Shown here: positions 1-8,926 of the stretch, in pieces
Position numbering within the stretch: position 1 is the stretch's first letter
Layout of the letters: each line of letters starts with the position of its first letter
From: Roseiarcus sp963798015
Lineage (GTDB): Bacteria > Pseudomonadota > Alphaproteobacteria > Rhizobiales > Beijerinckiaceae
Length of the DNA stretch: 64,000 bases
Assembly (NCBI GenBank): GCA_963798015.1
Contig: CAWCSA010000002.1
Location: forward strand, 504,810-568,809
Direction of reading: 5' to 3'
Translations under genes and position numbers: made by a program
The notes under the pieces: generated by a model
What the model was told of the DNA's origin: nothing
The model's database searches: none
What the model saw: only the letters and a program-made list of their open reading frames with translations

Positions 1-1
1 T

Positions 2-1291
2 TGGATCGTCACCCACTACGCCGGACATGTGGCGTCCGCGCTCAATGCCGAAGTCGGCCCGGTCGGACAAATCCTTATTTCCGTGCGCTCGTCGGCGGCG
101 CTCGCGCCATTGACCAATGGTCCGCTGCCCGAGTGCGCCGCGGCCGTCAAAACGGCGCCCAAGGCTCTGGAGGCGCCGGTCGATCGCGCCGCCGCCGATC
201 GCCGCCCGCCGAACCGGACGCCCGCCGCGTTTGGGGTCGGCGACGCGTTGACCGGGTCTCCCCTTGATCGGCGGCTCACCTTCGCTACTTTCCAGGTTGG
301 GCGGTCGAATGAACTCGCCTTTAACGCCGTGCGGCGCGTAGCCAACCCCAACCGGAGCGGGACGCCGGCCTTTTGCCCGCTCTACCTGCATTCGGCCGTC
401 GGCCTCGGCAAAACCCATCTTTTGCAGGCCGTCGCCCATACCGCAGCTCAACAAGGGCGTTCGGTCATCTATCTGACGGCGGAAAAATTCATGTACGGCT
501 TCGTCGCCGCGCTCCAGTCTCAGACCGCGATCGCCTTCAAGGAGCGGCTGCGGGGGATCGACCTTCTCATCTTTGACGACGCGCAGTTCCTGCAGGGGAA
601 AAACATCCAGGCCGAATTCGGTCATGCGCTCAATGCGTTGCTCGACGCCGGGCGCGAGGTGATCGTCGCCGCCGACCGCCCTCCGAACGATCTGGAATCG
701 CTTGACGAGCGCATCCGCTCGCGCCTCAGCGTCGGCCTTTGCGTCGAGATCGGCGCGCTTGACGAGCCCTTGCGGCTGAAGATTTTGGAGGCCCGGGTCG
801 CCGCGGCGCGCGCGGAGGAGGCCCATTTCGACGTTTCGCCGAACGTTCTCGCCTATGTCGCCCGCGCAATTCGCTCGAACGGCCGCGACCTGGAAGGCGC
901 CGTCAATCGCCTGCGGGCGCATTATACGTCGACGGGTCCGGCTCTGACGGTCGAAACGGCGGAAACCGCGATCCGCGACCTCATCCGCACGCACGAGCTC
1001 AAGCGGGTGAAGATCGAGGACATCCAGAAGCTGGTCGCGAGCCACTACAGCGTCTCGCGCGCCGACATCCTTTCCTCGCGGCGCACCGCGGCCGTCGTCA
1101 AGCCGCGCCAGGTGGCGATGTTTCTCGCCAAGATCCTCACCCTGCGCTCGTTGCCGGAAATTGGCCGGCGGTTCGGCGGCCGTGACCACACCACGGTGCT
1201 GCACGCGGTGCGCAAGATCGAGGGGCTGGTGCAGACCGACACGATCTTGCGTGAAGAACTTGAGCTTTTGAAGCGGATGCTCCAAGAGTGA
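2..1291 (+). CDS. dnaA: Chromosomal replication initiator DnaA (5' end outside window)
   Basis: DnaA is the AAA+ ATPase that binds DnaA boxes and opens the replication origin. The frame is open to the left edge and the first residues (WIVTHYAGHVASAL) look like the end of N-terminal domain I, so the true start lies upstream and the GTG at 29 is only internal. Seen in order: a variable Pro/Ala-rich linker, Walker A GLGKTHL near 401, Walker B LLIFDDAQF near 566, the sensor-2 type segment GRDLEGAVNRL, and the C-terminal DNA-binding domain with the signature GRDHTTVLHAVRKIE near 1180-1225. The family is usually about 450-520 aa, which fits a loss of some tens of residues. Identity is near certain. 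Confidence 0.96.
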   Translation, partial: WIVTHYAGHVASALNAEVGPVGQILISVRSSAALAPLTNGPLPECAAAVKTAPKALEAPVDRAAADRRPPNRTPAAFGVGDALTGSPLDRRLTFATFQVGRSNELAFNAVRRVANPNRSGTPAFCPLYLHSAVGLGKTHLLQAVAHTAAQQGRSVIYLTAEKFMYGFVAALQSQTAIAFKERLRGIDLLIFDDAQFLQGKNIQAEFGHALNALLDAGREVIVAADRPPNDLESLDERIRSRLSVGLCVEIGALDEPLRLKILEARVAAARAEEAHFDVSPNVLAYVARAIRSNGRDLEGAVNRLRAHYTSTGPALTVETAETAIRDLIRTHELKRVKIEDIQKLVASHYSVSRADILSSRRTAAVVKPRQVAMFLAKILTLRSLPEIGRRFGGRDHTTVLHAVRKIEGLVQTDTILREELELLKRMLQE

Positions 1292-1300
1292 GCGAATCTC

Positions 1301-1318
1301 AGCCGCCCGCGGGCGGCT
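1301..1318. terminator. GC palindrome just after dnaA
   Basis: AGCCGCCCGCGGGCGGCT is a perfect 18-bp inverted repeat starting 10 bp after the dnaA stop. There is no T-run, so it is not a textbook intrinsic terminator; it could end or stabilise the dnaA transcript. Confidence 0.4.
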
Positions 1319-1402
1319 GAACGGATGGAGGGTTGTCCCTCGCGTGGCGGGTCTCGTCGATAATGACACGTGACGCGCTTTTTGCGGCGGCCCCGGTTGA
1401 GA

Positions 1403-1744
1403 ATGATCGTCTATAAGATCGTCGCCACCGAGGAATGGGCCGAGGCCGAGGCGGCCGGCGCCTTCACAGGCGCAAGCGTCGATCGCGCCGACGGCTTCAT
1501 CCATTTCTCGACCGCAGAACAGGCGCCGGAGACGGCGGCCAAATGGTTCGCCGGCCGAGGCGATTTGACCCTTGCCGCGATTGACGCCGAAGCGTTGGGC
1601 GATGATTTGCGCTGGGAGCCGTCGCGGGGCGGGGCGCTCTTTCCTCACCTTTATGGCCCCCTGCCGATGAGCGCCGTCGTCTGGTCGCGTCCGTTGCCGC
1701 TCGGCTCCGAGGGAGCCCATGTTTTCGGGAGCCTCGAGGCGTGA
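1403..1744 (+). CDS. DUF952 family protein
   Basis: A small 113-aa protein starting MIVYKIVATEEW at the ATG at 1403; an upstream in-frame start at 1370 would add 11 basic residues that do not fit the family. The pattern VDRADGFIHFSTAEQ followed by FPHLYGPLP is typical of DUF952, a small fold whose biochemical role is not established. It sits directly in front of pyrD and its stop codon overlaps the pyrD GTG start, so the two genes are very likely co-transcribed and translationally coupled. Confidence 0.85.
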   Translation: MIVYKIVATEEWAEAEAAGAFTGASVDRADGFIHFSTAEQAPETAAKWFAGRGDLTLAAIDAEALGDDLRWEPSRGGALFPHLYGPLPMSAVVWSRPLPLGSEGAHVFGSLEA

Positions 1745-2835
1745 GCCTGGCCAAGCTCGCAGGGCCGGTTTTGAGGCGCCTGCCGGCGGAGACGGCCCAT
1801 CGAGCGGCGATCAACGGGTTGAAGATCGCCCCGCCAGCCCAGGCGCCGGCTTCCGATCCCCGGCTTACGGTCGAAATCCTTGGACTGAAGTTCCCCAACC
1901 CGCTTGGCCTCGCCGCCGGCTTCGACAAGAACGCCGAGGTTCCGGGCGCGATGCTCAGGCTCGGCTTCGGCTTCGTCGAGGTCGGCACGCTGACGCCGAA
2001 GCCTCAAGGAGGCAACGCCCGCCCGCGGCTGTTCCGCTTGCTGGAAGATTCCGCCGTCATCAACCGCTACGGCTTCAACAATGAAGGCTTCGAGCGGGCC
2101 CGCGCCCGGCTTGAGCGGCGGCCTGCCGGGCTCATCGGGGTCAATCTCGGCGCCAACAAGGATTCGGCCAACCGCGTGGAGGATTATGCGCTCGGCGTCA
2201 GGACCTTCGCGGCGCTCGCCGACTATCTGACTATCAACGTGTCGTCGCCGAACACGCCGGGTTTGCGCGACTTGCAGCGGCGCGAGGCGCTCGACGATCT
2301 GATCGCGCGGGTCGTCGAGGCCCGCGACCAGACAGAGCCGCATCGGCCCCTGATGCTCAAGATCGCGCCCGATCTCGACGCCCGCGGGCTCGAGGACATC
2401 GTCGCCACGGCGCTCACCCGTCGCATCGACGGCCTCATCGTCTCGAACACCACGGTCGCGCGGCCCGCCAGCCTGACCTCAAGGAACCGCAGCGAAACCG
2501 GTGGCCTGTCGGGGCGCCCGCTGTTCGAGCCGTCGACGCGGCTCCTGGCTCGGGCCTATCTCCTGACCGGCGGGGCGATGCCGCTCATCGGCGCCGGCGG
2601 AGTCGAGGATGCAGGAACCGCGCTTGCCAAGATCGCGGCGGGCGCGAACCTGGTGCAACTCTATACCGGCCTCGCGCTTAAAGGTCATGGCCTTGTAGCG
2701 GAGATCCTCGAAGGCTTGAGCCGCGTAGTCGGAGCGCGCGGGGTCAATCGGATCGGCGAACTGGTCGGCGCCCAGGCGGGAACGTGGGCAGGGCCGGAAC
2801 GGGCGATCTCCGGCGAGGACGCGTACGCGAGCTAG
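1741..2835 (+). CDS. pyrD: Dihydroorotate dehydrogenase (quinone), class 2
   Basis: PyrD oxidises dihydroorotate to orotate in pyrimidine synthesis, with FMN and a membrane quinone as acceptor. The 364-aa product carries FPNPLGLAAGFDKNAEVPG, NRYGFNNEGF, the FMN/substrate segment NVSSPNTPGLRDLQ with the serine base typical of class 2 enzymes, LKIAPDL, and ISNTT. The N-terminal stretch before residue 45 is the membrane/quinone region expected of class 2. The GTG start at 1741 overlaps the stop of the DUF952 gene (GTGA). The C-terminus extends about 20 residues past the barrel. Confidence 0.95.
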   Translation: MSLAKLAGPVLRRLPAETAHRAAINGLKIAPPAQAPASDPRLTVEILGLKFPNPLGLAAGFDKNAEVPGAMLRLGFGFVEVGTLTPKPQGGNARPRLFRLLEDSAVINRYGFNNEGFERARARLERRPAGLIGVNLGANKDSANRVEDYALGVRTFAALADYLTINVSSPNTPGLRDLQRREALDDLIARVVEARDQTEPHRPLMLKIAPDLDARGLEDIVATALTRRIDGLIVSNTTVARPASLTSRNRSETGGLSGRPLFEPSTRLLARAYLLTGGAMPLIGAGGVEDAGTALAKIAAGANLVQLYTGLALKGHGLVAEILEGLSRVVGARGVNRIGELVGAQAGTWAGPERAISGEDAYAS

Positions 2836-3686
2836 TCCCGGCGCTCAATAGAACATAGACGAATTGTAATGAAGGCGCCAGGGCAGTGGTTGGCGTCGGT
2901 TTGGCTGCCCTCTCGGCAGTGGGTTGCGACGGCCGGTCCGTTTGGATTTCCTTGGCGCGTGGCCGTTTCGCTGCGAAGACCCCCGCTAAGGAGGGTTGGA
3001 TTTCCTTGAATTTCCTTGGATTCTCTCGTCCGAATTTAGACTTATCAATGGGTTATACGGAAAAAGCTGCGAAAGTTTTTTCCTCTCGCTTTTCCTCCTT
3101 GCACGAGCAGCGCTGGAACGGAGCCCGCCGTGTTGGCATACGGAAGCGCAGGATTAGTCATGGGCGCGAGCTTAACCTAATTTCTGATTTAGTGCAACGA
3201 ATTGTCGATCCGCCGGAATTTCCGCTTACCCTTTCGGGTCTCGAGTCCGTAAGCGCGCTCAGCGAGGCGCATCGTCGGTCGACGGACAATGCGCGACAGG
3301 ATCATCGCCGAGGGACCGTGACTCCTCGGAAAACCTAAAACATACTGTTGAACCGCCGCTGCAAATGACCAAGGCTTTCTTTCCAAACGCGACGCGGTCG
3401 CCTCAGTAAGCGCCAAACAGACGCAGGTCGATTAAATGACGCCGACGATGCGAGAAATGGGCTAGACATATCTGTGATGCAGAGTTGTCCACAGGCCCTC
3501 GCAAGGCGCGAATTTCGCAGGTTGTGCAGGTTGTGTCGCCGGGTCCGAGCTTTTGAGCACAGCGCCGTCTTGCTTCTGGCGCGCCGCACAAGCCGTGAGA
3601 GAGCTAGGCGGGGCTGGAACCTGCCGTCAGTTTTTAGCTGGCGACGACACCATCGAGCGAGGTCGCCATCTCGATGATGGCTTTGC
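2836..3686. other. 850-bp stretch with no convincing gene
   Basis: No open frame here looks like a real protein; the longest (2886-3338, plus strand) has no recognisable motif and an unnatural composition. The segment is richer in A/T than its surroundings around 3000-3100. It holds three close copies of a GGATTTCCTTG-like word (about 2944, 2997 and 3010) and one near match to a DnaA box (TTGTCCACA near 3484). I do not see a tRNA, small RNA or origin that I can support. Confidence 0.5.
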
Positions 3687-4322
3687 TCAATGAGGCCGGT
3701 CTTTCCTGCCCGACCCGGACTGGCCCGGCGTCTGGAAGAGAAGCTCTATATAGCGCCGCAGGTGATCGAGACTTTCGGCCGCGGCGGCCGCGCTCCCCTT
3801 CGCTTTCGCCAGGATATAGCTGCCCTGAATCACCGCCTGGGTGTGCAGGGCAAGGCTCTCCGCTGTCCAACCGCCAGCGACGTTGTGGTCGCGCATCGCC
3901 GCGCGGATGTCCGCCTCGAGCGTTTTCGCGTGGCTCGTGATGCTCCCGGCGGCGGCGGCGCTCACCTCCGGATGAGTCCGGTAGGCCTCCTGGACGATCG
4001 TGCCGACAAAGCAGGTGAAATCGGGCAGGTCGCCGGTCAGGATCGCCTTGCGAAACTCGATATAGGCGATGGCGCGGCTGAGCGGGTCGGCGGGCTTGTG
4101 ATAGGGCGCTGCGACGAAAAGGGCCGACGTGGTCGCATCCCAATGCGCCACCGCGGACAACGCCAAGTCCTCCTTGCTCTTGAAGTGATGGAAGAAGCTT
4201 CCCTTGGTCAGTCCGGCCTCGGCGCAGACATCCTCGATCCGGGTCGCGCTGTAGCCTTTGGCGCGCACGACCTTGAGCGTTGCGGCGAGGAGCTTGATTT
4301 TGGATTCGTGTTGAGGCTGCAT
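3687..4322 (-). CDS. TetR/AcrR family transcriptional regulator
   Basis: A 211-aa repressor-type protein. Residues 8-54 form the TetR helix-turn-helix: LLAATLKVVRAKGYSATRIE, then AGLTKGSFFHHFKSKEDL. The rest is an alpha-helical ligand domain with a WDATTSAL...ACFVG-like layout found in regulators of small-molecule metabolism. It is transcribed divergently from the SDR gene at 4400 with 77 bp between the starts, and a palindrome lies in that gap. By family logic it represses itself and the SDR until an effector binds; the effector cannot be read from sequence. Confidence 0.92.
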   Translation of the reverse strand: MQPQHESKIKLLAATLKVVRAKGYSATRIEDVCAEAGLTKGSFFHHFKSKEDLALSAVAHWDATTSALFVAAPYHKPADPLSRAIAYIEFRKAILTGDLPDFTCFVGTIVQEAYRTHPEVSAAAAGSITSHAKTLEADIRAAMRDHNVAGGWTAESLALHTQAVIQGSYILAKAKGSAAAAAESLDHLRRYIELLFQTPGQSGSGRKDRPH

Positions 4323-4347
4323 CGTGGCGCCGATCTGGGCTTAGGTG

Positions 4348-4363
4348 TACCAACTAATTGGTA
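4348..4363. promoter_or_regulatory. Probable TetR operator
   Basis: TACCAACTAATTGGTA is a perfect inverted repeat with 6-bp arms (TACCAA/TTGGTA) around CTAA. It lies between the divergent TetR (start 4322) and SDR (start 4400) genes, at the distance expected for a shared operator covering both promoters. That the TetR protein binds it is inferred. Confidence 0.65.
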
Positions 4364-4399
4364 TGGCGTCAACACACGTCTTGCGAAGGGGACAGGGGC

Positions 4400-5161
4400 A
4401 TGAAGCGGCTGACGGGCAAGGTGGCGTGGGTTACCGGCGCGGGAAGCGGGATCGGCGAAGCCGGAGCGCTCGCGCTTGGCCAGGAAGGCGCGAGCGTGAT
4501 GCTGACGGGGCGGCGAAAGGAACCGCTGGAGGCGGTCGCGGCCCGCATCGCAAAGGACGGCGGGACGGCGCGTGTTCATCCAGGAGACATGTCTCGCGCC
4601 GAAGACGCGTCCCGGATTATGGGAGCGATCGAAAAGGAATTCGGCCGCCTCGATATTCTGGTCAGTAATGCAGGGTCCAATATCCCCGATCGAAGCTGGA
4701 AGCGCCTGACGGCCGCCGGCGCCGACGAACTCATCCGCGCCAACCTGTCGACTGCGTTTCATGGCGCAATCGCCGTGCTGCCGATCATGCGCAAGCAGAA
4801 GGACGGCGTGATCATCAACATCGCCTCGATTGCCGGGCGGTTCGTGAGCACGCAACCCGGCGTCGGCTACATCGCCGCAAAGCACGGCGTCGTCGCTTTG
4901 AGCCATAGCATCAACATGGAGGAATGCCGCAACGGGATTCGGTCCACGGCGCTCTCTCCGGGCGAGGTGGCGACGCCGATCCTCGCCAAGCGACCCGTTC
5001 CCGTCAGCGAAGAGGACAAGGCGCGGATGCTGCAACCGGAGGACCTCGGCGATCTCATCCGCTACATCGCCTGCCTGCCGCCGCGCGTGTGCCTGAACGA
5101 CGTTTTGATCACGCCGACCTGGAACCGGGGCTACATTTCCGCGCAGGACCAGGGCTTCTAA
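4400..5161 (+). CDS. SDR family oxidoreductase
   Basis: A 253-aa short-chain dehydrogenase/reductase. Start chosen at the ATG at 4400 (MKRLTGKVAWVTGAG), preceded by a purine-rich GGGGACAGGGG; the earlier in-frame start at 4358 would overlap the operator. The cofactor motif TGAGSGIG is at residues 12-19, the NAG motif (SNAGSN) near 90, the catalytic Ser in INIASIAG, and the YxxxK pair in YIAAKHG. The substrate is unknown. It lies next to an RraA-like gene (opposite strand) and an aldehyde dehydrogenase cluster, which suggests a catabolic role. Confidence 0.9.
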   Translation: MKRLTGKVAWVTGAGSGIGEAGALALGQEGASVMLTGRRKEPLEAVAARIAKDGGTARVHPGDMSRAEDASRIMGAIEKEFGRLDILVSNAGSNIPDRSWKRLTAAGADELIRANLSTAFHGAIAVLPIMRKQKDGVIINIASIAGRFVSTQPGVGYIAAKHGVVALSHSINMEECRNGIRSTALSPGEVATPILAKRPVPVSEEDKARMLQPEDLGDLIRYIACLPPRVCLNDVLITPTWNRGYISAQDQGF

Positions 5162-5201
5162 GCGCTGGCTTCGGAGTCGGCGCTGAGGCCGATTTGTGCG
5201 T

Positions 5202-5897
5202 TCAGTGGATTTCGCGCGATTGGCTCAGCGCCTCGCGCATGTCGCGGCTCGTGAACCCGGGCGCCCGCGCCTGGTCGAGGATCACTTTCTCGCGCCGGGT
5301 CAGGAGGTCGATCGCCTTGGGCAGGGCGCCCACGGCCTCCGCCGGGATGACGACAGCGCCATGCACGTCGGCGTGGATGACGTCGTCGTGGCGCGCAAGC
5401 ATCCCGAAAATGGTCACGTCGCACTTCATATGCGTCATGTGCACATGCGCGTGGCTTGGCCCAATTCGGCCGCCGACGATCTGGAAGCCGGGCGCGAGCA
5501 TATCGATGTCGCGGAACGAGCCGTTGGTCACGCAGCCCTTAACGCCGAGGGCGGAATGCACGGTCGTTTGCACCTCGCCCCAAAACGCGCCGAAGCCGGG
5601 CCGGTCGTCCACGTCCTGAATGATTGCGATCGTCGGCATGGCCCCCGCCGCCACGTAGTCGTACCAGTCTTCGCGCGGAGGGATGGGTCCGCGCGGCGGC
5701 TCCTTGGCCCTGATCATGCCCGTCCGTGCGAGACCGACAATCGGCGGCAGCTTGCGGTCGACGACGACCATCGGCTCGACGGTGAAACCTATGGCTCGCC
5801 GCTCCGGCGCAACGATCTCGAGCCCGTTGCAGATCGTTGGCGTGTCCCAGGCCTTGAGCACTTCAAGGTCCAGGGCGGTGAAAGGGTATTCGGTCAT
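5202..5897 (-). CDS. RraA-like family protein (aldolase/decarboxylase fold)
   Basis: A 231-aa member of the RraA-like family, often mislabelled as dimethylmenaquinone methyltransferase. Family members include 4-hydroxy-4-methyl-2-oxoglutarate and oxaloacetate lyases and the RNase E inhibitor RraA. Supporting motifs are DTPTICNGLE near the start, a mid-protein GVKGCVTNGSFRDID (the family's G-x-xT-G-x-RD core, whose Arg-Asp binds substrate and metal), and HADVHGAVVIP. The metal-binding core looks intact, so an enzymatic role in breaking a keto-acid fits better than RNase inhibition. It converges with the SDR gene. Confidence 0.85.
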   Translation of the reverse strand: MTEYPFTALDLEVLKAWDTPTICNGLEIVAPERRAIGFTVEPMVVVDRKLPPIVGLARTGMIRAKEPPRGPIPPREDWYDYVAAGAMPTIAIIQDVDDRPGFGAFWGEVQTTVHSALGVKGCVTNGSFRDIDMLAPGFQIVGGRIGPSHAHVHMTHMKCDVTIFGMLARHDDVIHADVHGAVVIPAEAVGALPKAIDLLTRREKVILDQARAPGFTSRDMREALSQSREIH

Positions 5898-5983
5898 TCA
5901 TGTTTCCTGGGCGACGGAACCCTTCGCCTCGGCTGCGTCGCACGCTACGACGGCGGCAAAAACACTGTCAAAGAGACTGGGGA

Positions 5984-7166
5984 CTACAACCCCGCCTTGA
6001 TCGCCTGGAGCAGCTGGAAGCGCGTCTCGTCATTGCTCGAAAGCGAGATGACGAAACGGACCCGTCCGTGGGTGGAGGTGTCGGCATAGCCGGCGAGCGC
6101 GCGGATGCCGTCCATGGTGCCGCTCTTGTTCAAGCCGCCGTCGTGGCCATGGAGCAGGTCGGCATGGGGCGCGAACAGCTCGAGCACCTTGGCGAGACCG
6201 CGCGCCGTGAACCTTGTATCGCGGCTGATGCCGGAGCCCTCTTCGAGATGGATGGAATCGGCAAGGCCGTGCGCGGCGAGCCTTGTGTTTGCGACCTCAA
6301 GCGACTTCTCGAGACTGACCGGGCCGCCGAGCTCATGGCCCCCGATCTCCAGGAAGACCTGGTTGGCGGTATAATTGTTCGAGTTCGAGGAGGAGTTGGA
6401 CGAGGATCTCCGAGAGCGTGCGCGACTGTCGGTGAACATAGATCGGCTCCAGGCCCTTGGGCACGGTTCCAACCGAGATGTCGCCTTTCACATTGCCGCC
6501 GGCCCGCCGGATGAAGGCGGCGATCAGTTCGCCGGAATATCGGAGGCCGATCGTGGGGTCCTGGCCAAGACTGATGCGGCCTTCTCCGTCCGGGGGGCCC
6601 TTCGCGCGGAAGCGCGCGACCGCGAGCGGGGTGATCGGAGTCTGCTCCTCCGCGGAGACCACCTTGTTGCCGATGCGCTCCGCGTAGATCGTATTGAAAT
6701 TCACCCCCAGCGCCGAATTCAGCGCGTCGTAAGCCGTGTCATCGTTCTCGATGCCCGGGATGCGGAGGTCCGGGGGGTAGTAACTCGCGTCGATGACGAT
6801 GCCGGTGATCGGCGCCTTGCCGATCTTCGCGACGAGTTCAGTTGCGAGCGGCGACAATTCCTCCGAGATCAGGTAGGGATCGCCGCCGCCCTTGATATAG
6901 AGCACCCGCTTGGCGTCGAGGTAGAAGCGCGTTTCGAAGCGATAGTCGGCGCCCAGGACTTCCAGCGCCAGCCACGCCGTCACGATCTTGGTGACGGATG
7001 CCGGGACGAAGGGTGTGTCGGCGTTCTGGGCGATGAGCTCATTGCCCTTGGAATCCACCACGAGCACGATCCCCGAGGGAGCGAGCGTCGCGACTGTCTC
7101 CTTTAGGCCGGCCAGCGCGGACGCGGGCAGGAGCAGCAAAGCAAGAGCAACCAGGCACAACCGCAT
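5984..7166 (-). pseudogene. D-alanyl-D-alanine carboxypeptidase, PBP4/DacB type, frameshifted
   Basis: PBP4-type enzymes trim or cleave peptidoglycan cross-links in the periplasm. Start at 7166 (MRLCLVALALLLLPASALAG) gives a clear signal peptide. The first frame carries the SxxK motif SVTK and the long inserted domain as far as SRTLSEILVQLL. The second frame resumes with SNNYTANQVFLEIGG (the SxN motif) and later KSGT (the KTG-box equivalent). The reading frame changes near 6383, exactly beside the SxN motif, in a CTCCTCCTCGAACTCGAAC repeat. Loss of two bases or gain of one explains it. Either a sequencing/assembly error or a recent mutation. Confidence 0.82.
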
Positions 7167-7425
7167 TGGGACTCCGGCGCTAGCGCAGGGGCTGCAACTT
7201 GCGGGCTCCTGCTCCATGGATGCTTGAGCGCCGAATCAAGCGCTCTCAGCGCCACTTTATACGTTACTCTTCCTCCCGGCTTGTTGACCGCCTCGATGCG
7301 GTCCAAACTCTTGCCCTACGCCGCGCGATGGAATCAAGATGCAGAAAGCCTGAAGCGAGGAGAGCGCCCGCTCGGCTCCTGAGCGTGGGCTCAAGCAACG
7401 CGCAATTTCATGATAGGTATGAGTG

Positions 7426-8853
7426 ATGCACTCTGACACACAGCTCTTCATCGACGGACAATGGCGCCCCGGACACGGCGGCCAGACGCCGGTCCTCAAC
7501 CCCGCGAACGAGGAGACGGTCGGCTCGCACGCTGTGGCCGACAAGGCCGACCTCGACGAGGCCGTGGCGGCGGCTTTGCGCGGATTCGCGAAATGGCGCA
7601 ACACATCGGCTTTCGAGCGATCGAAGCTCATGCGCCGGGCCGCCGAGCTTCTGCGCGAGCGCAACGAAAGCGTCGCGCGCGCTATGACCATGGAGCAGGG
7701 CAAGCCGCTCGCCGAATCGCGGATGGAAGCCGCCGCAGGCGCCGACGTCATCGATTGGCTCGCAGAAGAAGGCCGACGGGCTTACGGTCGCATCGTCCCT
7801 GGACGCGCTCCAAATATCAGCCAGATGGTCGTCAAGGAGCCGGTCGGTCCGGTCGCCGCCTTCTCACCCTGGAATTTCCCGATCAATCAGGCGGTGCGCA
7901 AGATTTCCGCGGCGCTTGCGGCGGGATGCTCGATCATCATCAAGGGCCCGGAGGATACGCCCATCAGTTGCGCCGCGCTGGTCGCCGCTTTCGCGGACGC
8001 CGGCCTGCCGCCCGGTGTGCTCAACCTCGTGTTCGGCGATCCGGCGGCGATCAGCGCCTACTTGATCCCTCATCCGGCGATCAGGAAAATCTCGTTCACG
8101 GGATCGACCGCTGTCGGCAAAAAGCTCGCGTCGCTCGCCGGTCTCCACATGAAACGGATGACGATGGAGCTCGGCGGCCACGCGCCGGCGATCGTGTTCG
8201 AAGACGCTGACGTCGACCGCGCCATCAAGGTTCTTGTGCCGTCGAAATTTCGCAATGCTGGCCAGGTCTGCGTGGCCCCGACCCGATTTATCGCCCACGA
8301 AAGCATCTATCCCAAATTCGTCGAGGGCTTCGTCAAGGCCGCGAAGTCGATCAAGGTCGGCGACGGTGTGGAAGACGGTGTAACAATGGGGCCTGTCGCC
8401 CACGCGCGCCGCCTGGAGGCGATGGAGGCGCTGACGGCGGACGCGGTTTCGCGCGGCGCGAAAGTCGCGTGTGGGGGAGAGCGCATTGGCAACCGGGGCT
8501 ATTTCTTTGCGCCGACCGTGCTGACGGACGTTCCCATGGGGGCGCGGGTCATGAACGAGGAGCCGTTCGGCCCAATCGCGATCATGAGCCCTTTTAGCGA
8601 ATACGATTCCGCGATCAGCGAAGCCAATCGGCTGGACTATGGGCTTGCGGCCTATGCCTATACGAAGTCGGCGAAGACAATGGCGGCCGTAGGCCGGGAC
8701 ATCGAAAGCGGAATGGTCTCCATCAACCACCATGGGCTAGCACTGCCGGAAGTGCCATTCGGCGGGGTCAAGGATTCCGGCTACGGTTCGGAGGGAGGTT
8801 CCGAGGCGCTGGAGGCCTATCTCAACCCGAAGCTCGTCACCCAGATGACATGA
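7426..8853 (+). CDS. NAD(P)-dependent aldehyde dehydrogenase
   Basis: A 475-aa aldehyde dehydrogenase of the succinate-semialdehyde/glycolaldehyde type, oxidising an aldehyde to the acid. Start at ATG 7426; a GTG three bases earlier is the alternative. Visible are FSPWNFP (cofactor region), the FTGSTAVGK nucleotide-binding loop, the general-base Glu in TMELGGHAP, and the catalytic Cys in NAGQVCVAPTRF. The C-terminal substrate and oligomer regions are complete. It is followed by a TIM-barrel isomerase-like gene 73 bp on and then a ThDP enzyme, so the three probably belong to one catabolic pathway. Confidence 0.93.
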   Translation: MHSDTQLFIDGQWRPGHGGQTPVLNPANEETVGSHAVADKADLDEAVAAALRGFAKWRNTSAFERSKLMRRAAELLRERNESVARAMTMEQGKPLAESRMEAAAGADVIDWLAEEGRRAYGRIVPGRAPNISQMVVKEPVGPVAAFSPWNFPINQAVRKISAALAAGCSIIIKGPEDTPISCAALVAAFADAGLPPGVLNLVFGDPAAISAYLIPHPAIRKISFTGSTAVGKKLASLAGLHMKRMTMELGGHAPAIVFEDADVDRAIKVLVPSKFRNAGQVCVAPTRFIAHESIYPKFVEGFVKAAKSIKVGDGVEDGVTMGPVAHARRLEAMEALTADAVSRGAKVACGGERIGNRGYFFAPTVLTDVPMGARVMNEEPFGPIAIMSPFSEYDSAISEANRLDYGLAAYAYTKSAKTMAAVGRDIESGMVSINHHGLALPEVPFGGVKDSGYGSEGGSEALEAYLNPKLVTQMT

Positions 8854-8926
8854 GCCGCCGTTTTGCGATGACCTTGCGCTCCATCGCGGAGCGCAAGGCG
8901 ATCCGCGCGTCGGGCGGAGGGCAGCC

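Noticed and set aside
2886..3338. 150-aa open frame after pyrD
   Set aside because: No motif, poor ribosome binding site and composition unlike the neighbouring proteins.
3475..3500. Replication origin near the DnaA-box-like TTGTCCACA
   Set aside because: Only one imperfect box; origins carry several boxes and an A/T-rich unwinding element, and dnaA is not a reliable guide to oriC in this order.
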